Of a stretch of 64,000 nucleotides of DNA, positions 61,130-64,000 are shown piece by piece. Where the stretch lies: positions 1 through 64,000 of the forward strand of contig JAFYNH010000037.1 of NCBI GenBank assembly GCA_017549815.1. The letters are read 5' to 3'. The position numbers were made by a program, and so were the translations under genes. Numbering within the stretch: the first letter of the stretch is position 1; each line of letters starts with the position of its first letter. Source of the DNA: Selenomonadaceae bacterium. GTDB lineage: Bacteria; Bacillota; Negativicutes; Selenomonadales; Selenomonadaceae. The notes under the pieces are model-generated. The model was not told the DNA's origin. It was given only the letters and a program-made list of their open reading frames with translations, and did no database searches.

Positions 61130-62569
61130 TTAAAGTCCGCGTTCCTTAAGAACTTTGACAAGTAAATCGCCGTAAGCAATGGACGACTCAACGCTTGTGC
61201 CCGTAATAAACGGATGGTCATAATAAACTTGCGGGCTTTCGCGGTTTGCGTTAATGCGAGCAATGCAAGCACCGTTGGGACCGACAGCGTCGCGAACCAA
61301 ATCTTCAACAGGCCACGGGAAACCGGGTGTCACAACGTCGGTTCCTTTGTTATCGGGGGTCGTGCCGTAAAGTTCATAAGTCATTGCCATACCGGGACCG
61401 TAGAAATCCCAAGCGCGGGGGTGAGCCGTAACTTTCTTTCCGTAAATAATCGATTTGTAATCGTTTTCGGGGTCGCGGCAGAAAACCAGCGTGGATACCG
61501 TGTAGCAAAGAGCAGCGATAATTTTGTCGGACTTGTAAGCGTCCATGATGAGCTTGTGAAGTTCCCAGCAGTTAGCCATATCAAGGTTCGCGCCGGGGCC
61601 GCCGGTCATTGCGATTGCGTCGAAGTCTTTCATGTCAACTTCCGTAAATTTCTTCGGGTGAGCCCATTCGTCGCCGTCAAGCAATTCTTTGCAACGTTTG
61701 CAAACCCAATCGGGATTAGTCTTGACTTTTTGAACGGGGTCGACAAAATCGGGGTCGACACTGATTGCAAACGGAAGCGGCTTTTTACCTTGCGGAGTCG
61801 CCAACGTTACTTCAAAGCCAGCCTTCTTGCAAGCGTCCCAAGGAGCTTGAAGTTCTTCAGCCCAAGAACCGTAATTGGTTGCGATAATTAATACTCTTGC
61901 CATTCTGTTGCCTCCGGATTTTTTATTTACAGGTTTCTCAACTGCACGCGGTTTTTGTTCGAGACTGCTCAACTTAGATTCAAGAAAATCAATTCTGTCG
62001 TTGAGCGCATTGAAAATATCTCTGCAATGAATCAACGCAATAATCCTCTGGGCGAATTGAACATGATCGCCGCCTGTCCGCGCAGATACCAAGTCTCTGT
62101 CGACAACTACGTCCTCATTGACATAATCAATGCCCATAAGTTTTGCGTCGCCGAGCAAATTATTATGAACGACCATTTTGCGTCCGCGAACCAGATGCGC
62201 AATCGGAGCCATAAGCCACACGCCGTGACATATTATCCCCTTGATAATCTGCTTGTCCGCGAAACATTTCTTTAAGAATTCGCAAGCCGGAGGAAGTTTG
62301 TTAATGTCGTCGGTGTAGCGAAGTCTGTCCGCCACCATGCCCGCCGGAATTATTATCGCGGCATATTCTTTTAAGTTGACATGTTCAAAACTTTCCTTGC
62401 ACTTGAAAAGCCTGCGTTCCTCGTGTCCTTTGAAAGTCAATTCGGCATTGCCCCAAAGTCGGCTTAAAAAATGTACTTCCAATCCGACTTTTTTAAAGCA
62501 ATCCGAATAGTAATCGATTTCCGGTTCGTAGAAATCGCTTTCAATCAAGACGCCTATTTTATTCCGCAA
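61130..62569 (-). CDS. Tandem DJ-1/PfpI fusion protein
   Basis: In this 479-residue protein, residues 1-180 are a PfpI-like domain ('IGVLIESDFYEPEIDYYSDCFKKVGLEVHFLS', 'IIIPAGMVADRL', 'IKGIICHGVWLMAP' with Cys). A short coiled-coil linker ('NALNDRIDFLESKLSSLEQ') follows. Residues 223-479 are a second domain closely matching the neighbouring 257-residue protein. The start is TTG at 62569, with GGAGG 9 nt upstream inside the ATPase gene. A GGAGG and ATG at 61903 could give a separate second domain by internal initiation. Two catalytic Cys in one chain are unusual. Confidence 0.85.
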   Translation of the reverse strand: MRNKIGVLIESDFYEPEIDYYSDCFKKVGLEVHFLSRLWGNAELTFKGHEERRLFKCKESFEHVNLKEYAAIIIPAGMVADRLRYTDDINKLPPACEFLKKCFADKQIIKGIICHGVWLMAPIAHLVRGRKMVVHNNLLGDAKLMGIDYVNEDVVVDRDLVSARTGGDHVQFAQRIIALIHCRDIFNALNDRIDFLESKLSSLEQKPRAVEKPVNKKSGGNRMARVLIIATNYGSWAEELQAPWDACKKAGFEVTLATPQGKKPLPFAISVDPDFVDPVQKVKTNPDWVCKRCKELLDGDEWAHPKKFTEVDMKDFDAIAMTGGPGANLDMANCWELHKLIMDAYKSDKIIAALCYTVSTLVFCRDPENDYKSIIYGKKVTAHPRAWDFYGPGMAMTYELYGTTPDNKGTDVVTPGFPWPVEDLVRDAVGPNGACIARINANRESPQVYYDHPFITGTSVESSIAYGDLLVKVLKERGL

Positions 62570-62993
62570 CTGCCATCGCCTCCTTACCGGAGAATTTTTT
62601 TATTGCAATGAGATGATTTTTGCCGTTTGCGTAGCGATATTCCATTTTGTCCATCATCGTCGTATAGAGAAAAATTCCCAAACCGCCGATACCTCGTTCG
62701 TCAATGTCGGCGTCAATATCTACTTCCGATTTTTCCTCAAGTGGATTGTAAGGCGTGCCCTCATCTGCAAATTCAAAGCGCAGAGTTTTTTCGGCGTCTA
62801 AAAATTCGCATGTAATGTAAACCTTATCGGAGCCGGAATAATCGATTATGTTGATGAGAATTTCCTCCGAACAGACCTTAAGGCGATTTAACCACTTACT
62901 GTCTTTAACATGCTTGTCAATTTCGTCGGTGATTTTCTTCAGCATTTCAGGCAAAAGTTCGCGCTTGGCAGGAAACGCCACATTTTTAAGCAT
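62559..62993 (-). CDS. RsbW/SpoIIAB-like ATP-binding anti-sigma/serine kinase
   Basis: The 144-residue GHKL-type ATPase has the N box in 'VCSEEILINIIDYSG', the G1-like 'FEFADEGTPYNP' and the G2 region 'IDERGIGGLGIFLYTTMMDKMEY'. Such proteins phosphorylate STAS partners or hold a sigma factor. ATG 62993 is chosen with AAGG upstream; a TTG at 63008 overlaps the STAS gene. It is flanked by STAS genes on the upstream side (62998) and farther downstream (58230). No sigma factor is in the window. Confidence 0.88.
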   Translation of the reverse strand: MLKNVAFPAKRELLPEMLKKITDEIDKHVKDSKWLNRLKVCSEEILINIIDYSGSDKVYITCEFLDAEKTLRFEFADEGTPYNPLEEKSEVDIDADIDERGIGGLGIFLYTTMMDKMEYRYANGKNHLIAIKKFSGKEAMAVAE

Positions 62994-62997
62994 AACC

Positions 62998-63318
62998 TTA
63001 TCCCTCAAACGAATTTTGTACCGTTAAGAACTTGTCGATACCTGTCATTTTGAAAACGTCAAGAACAGTATCCGACGCGCCAATCAGATAGACTTGAACA
63101 TTTGCGCCGAGCTTTTGTTTCGCGAAGACGACCGAACGAATACCCGCACTTGCGATATATTCCAATTCCTCAGCGAAGAAGACGAGCTTTTTTATCTCGG
63201 ACTTGCGGGCAATCAGCGTTTTTAATTCATTCATGAGTTCGGGCGCAATCGAGGCGTCAATATGCCCGTGCAATTTGACTTTGCTGACTTCGCCGATTTC
63301 CATTACATATTTTGCCAT
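62998..63318 (-). CDS. STAS-domain anti-sigma-factor antagonist
   Basis: The 106-residue single STAS domain has 'SKVKLHGHIDASIAPELMNELKTLI', then 'LVFFAEELEYIASAGIRSVVFAKQKLG' with Ser in IASAGI at the phosphorylation position, and 'VLDVFKMTGIDKFL'. It is a paralogue of 58230-58559. It ends 4 bp before the start of the RsbW-like gene, the normal order for a partner-switch pair. GGAG precedes the ATG. Confidence 0.88.
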   Translation of the reverse strand: MAKYVMEIGEVSKVKLHGHIDASIAPELMNELKTLIARKSEIKKLVFFAEELEYIASAGIRSVVFAKQKLGANVQVYLIGASDTVLDVFKMTGIDKFLTVQNSFEG

Positions 63319-63330
63319 AAAAATTTCTCC

Positions 63331-64000
63331 TTACTCAACGGGAACGATTCTGACTTTAACTTTCAGGCGATACTCCACATCAGGCAATCTGACCGTGAAA
63401 TTTTCGGCGTCGAAGTAATTCCATGCCTTGCCGTCAATTTCAACCGACTCAATCTTGCAAGAACCTTTCGGCAGAATATCGGGTTGGACGTGTAAAGTAT
63501 TCGAGCCTTCAAACGCATTCGGGAACGGCTTAAAGTACAAATCAAGCGGTTTCTTTGTGTGCAAGAGATTGATATAAACCGCACTCAAGAAAGCCAATTC
63601 AATAGAGTGATAGCAAGCCATTGAATGCGAGCCTTTAAGTCTCTCGTTGCCCGTCAAGAAGGGAATGCCGTTATTTAGCACGTTGAAATAAACTGCGCCG
63701 TCGTCGTGGTCGAGGAAATAGGCATTGTAGAACGCCGCCGAAATTCTAGCCAAGTCAAGATATTCGGGCTTCTTCAAGCAACCATAAAGGATTTGATAAG
63801 CCAAAATGCCCTGTTCCTGTTGCCACCAAGCTTTTCTGTCGTGCCAAGCAAACCGATAGCAAGTTTCGCCGTCTTTAAGCGTGCGCTCCATAACGTCATA
63901 CCAGCCGCCGCGCCGTGTATCCATGCCGACTTTTGGCATAATCTCAGCGATTTTCTCGGCGAACTTGACGTATTTATCCTTAGCGACTGCGCTGTTGATT
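63331..64000 (-). CDS. N-acylglucosamine 2-epimerase (AGE) family protein, 5' end outside window
   Basis: The frame is open to base 64000, and 223 C-terminal residues are visible. The alpha-barrel of AGE/cellobiose-2-epimerase enzymes is indicated by 'GGWYDVMERTL', 'AWHDRKAWWQQEQGILAYQILYG' and 'DHDDGAVYFNVLNNG'. The C-terminal 70 residues form a beta-rich tail ('LHVQPDILPKGSCKIESVEIDG') not usual in the core family. It probably epimerises a sugar and starts or continues the partner-switch operon. Confidence 0.8.
   Translation of the reverse strand, partial: INSAVAKDKYVKFAEKIAEIMPKVGMDTRRGGWYDVMERTLKDGETCYRFAWHDRKAWWQQEQGILAYQILYGCLKKPEYLDLARISAAFYNAYFLDHDDGAVYFNVLNNGIPFLTGNERLKGSHSMACYHSIELAFLSAVYINLLHTKKPLDLYFKPFPNAFEGSNTLHVQPDILPKGSCKIESVEIDGKAWNYFDAENFTVRLPDVEYRLKVKVRIVPVE

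Overview
The window looks like a chromosome segment of a diderm (outer-membrane) Firmicute, most likely a Negativicute of the Selenomonadaceae type. Firmicute-like features are the grpE-dnaK-dnaJ block, strong GGAGG ribosome sites and sigmaA-like promoters. They occur beside a TolC/RND/adaptor efflux operon, pseudopilin/PilC/PilT genes, PE synthesis (pssA, psd) and very long RTX-like surface proteins, one of which starts MKFDLQRFA. The assignment is inference from gene content, since no rRNA is present. I found no tRNA, rRNA or CRISPR array.

Layout. 1-8.7 kb: two large RTX-like repeat proteins flank rfbD and a short cobalamin operon (cbiC-cbiA) with an Uma2-family gene. 8.8-15.0 kb: hom-thrB, then grpE-dnaK-dnaJ. 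15.1-15.8 kb: a recently duplicated pair of coiled-coil membrane proteins. 15.8-24.5 kb (minus): pseudopilin, an FtsE without FtsX, PilC, PilT, PBP1A, pssA, psd, a WecG/TagA glycosyltransferase and a small membrane protein. 24.5-28.0 kb: a DpnII-like restriction-modification pair coupled to the 3' end of glmS, plus a 33-codon mosaic ORF.

28.1-33.7 kb is the most unusual part, an ADP-ribosylation island. It encodes an intact ADP-ribosylglycohydrolase, a microbial-PARG (TIGR02452-like) protein fused to a C-terminal ADP-ribosyltransferase-like domain, and a small ORF with an A10 frameshift. It also has a second, truncated glycohydrolase and a macro-like protein fused to a uracil-DNA-glycosylase-like domain. 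An IS200/IS605-like non-coding remnant has cut the last two genes.

34-50.1 kb is a 16-kb minus-strand operon: two repeat proteins, RND adaptor, RND pump, TolC, and a 2512-residue surface protein. 50.2-50.6 kb holds a VOC protein. 50.6-64 kb (minus) is a long operon that mixes partner-switching proteins (two STAS, one RsbW-like ATPase, a transporter with a C-terminal ATPase-like domain, a PAS/winged-helix regulator) with metabolic enzymes (AGE epimerase, two DJ-1/PfpI proteins, a ThDP enzyme, a glycogen debranching enzyme, tautomerase, cupin) and a four-unit DUF1566 protein.

Two window-wide signals cut across the genes. The first is an over-represented octamer CTGCGCGG/CCGCGCAG (more than 30 copies by eye, about 1-2 expected). 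The second is a set of heptanucleotide-period repeat arrays that sit at the 3' ends of genes, or in frame inside them.
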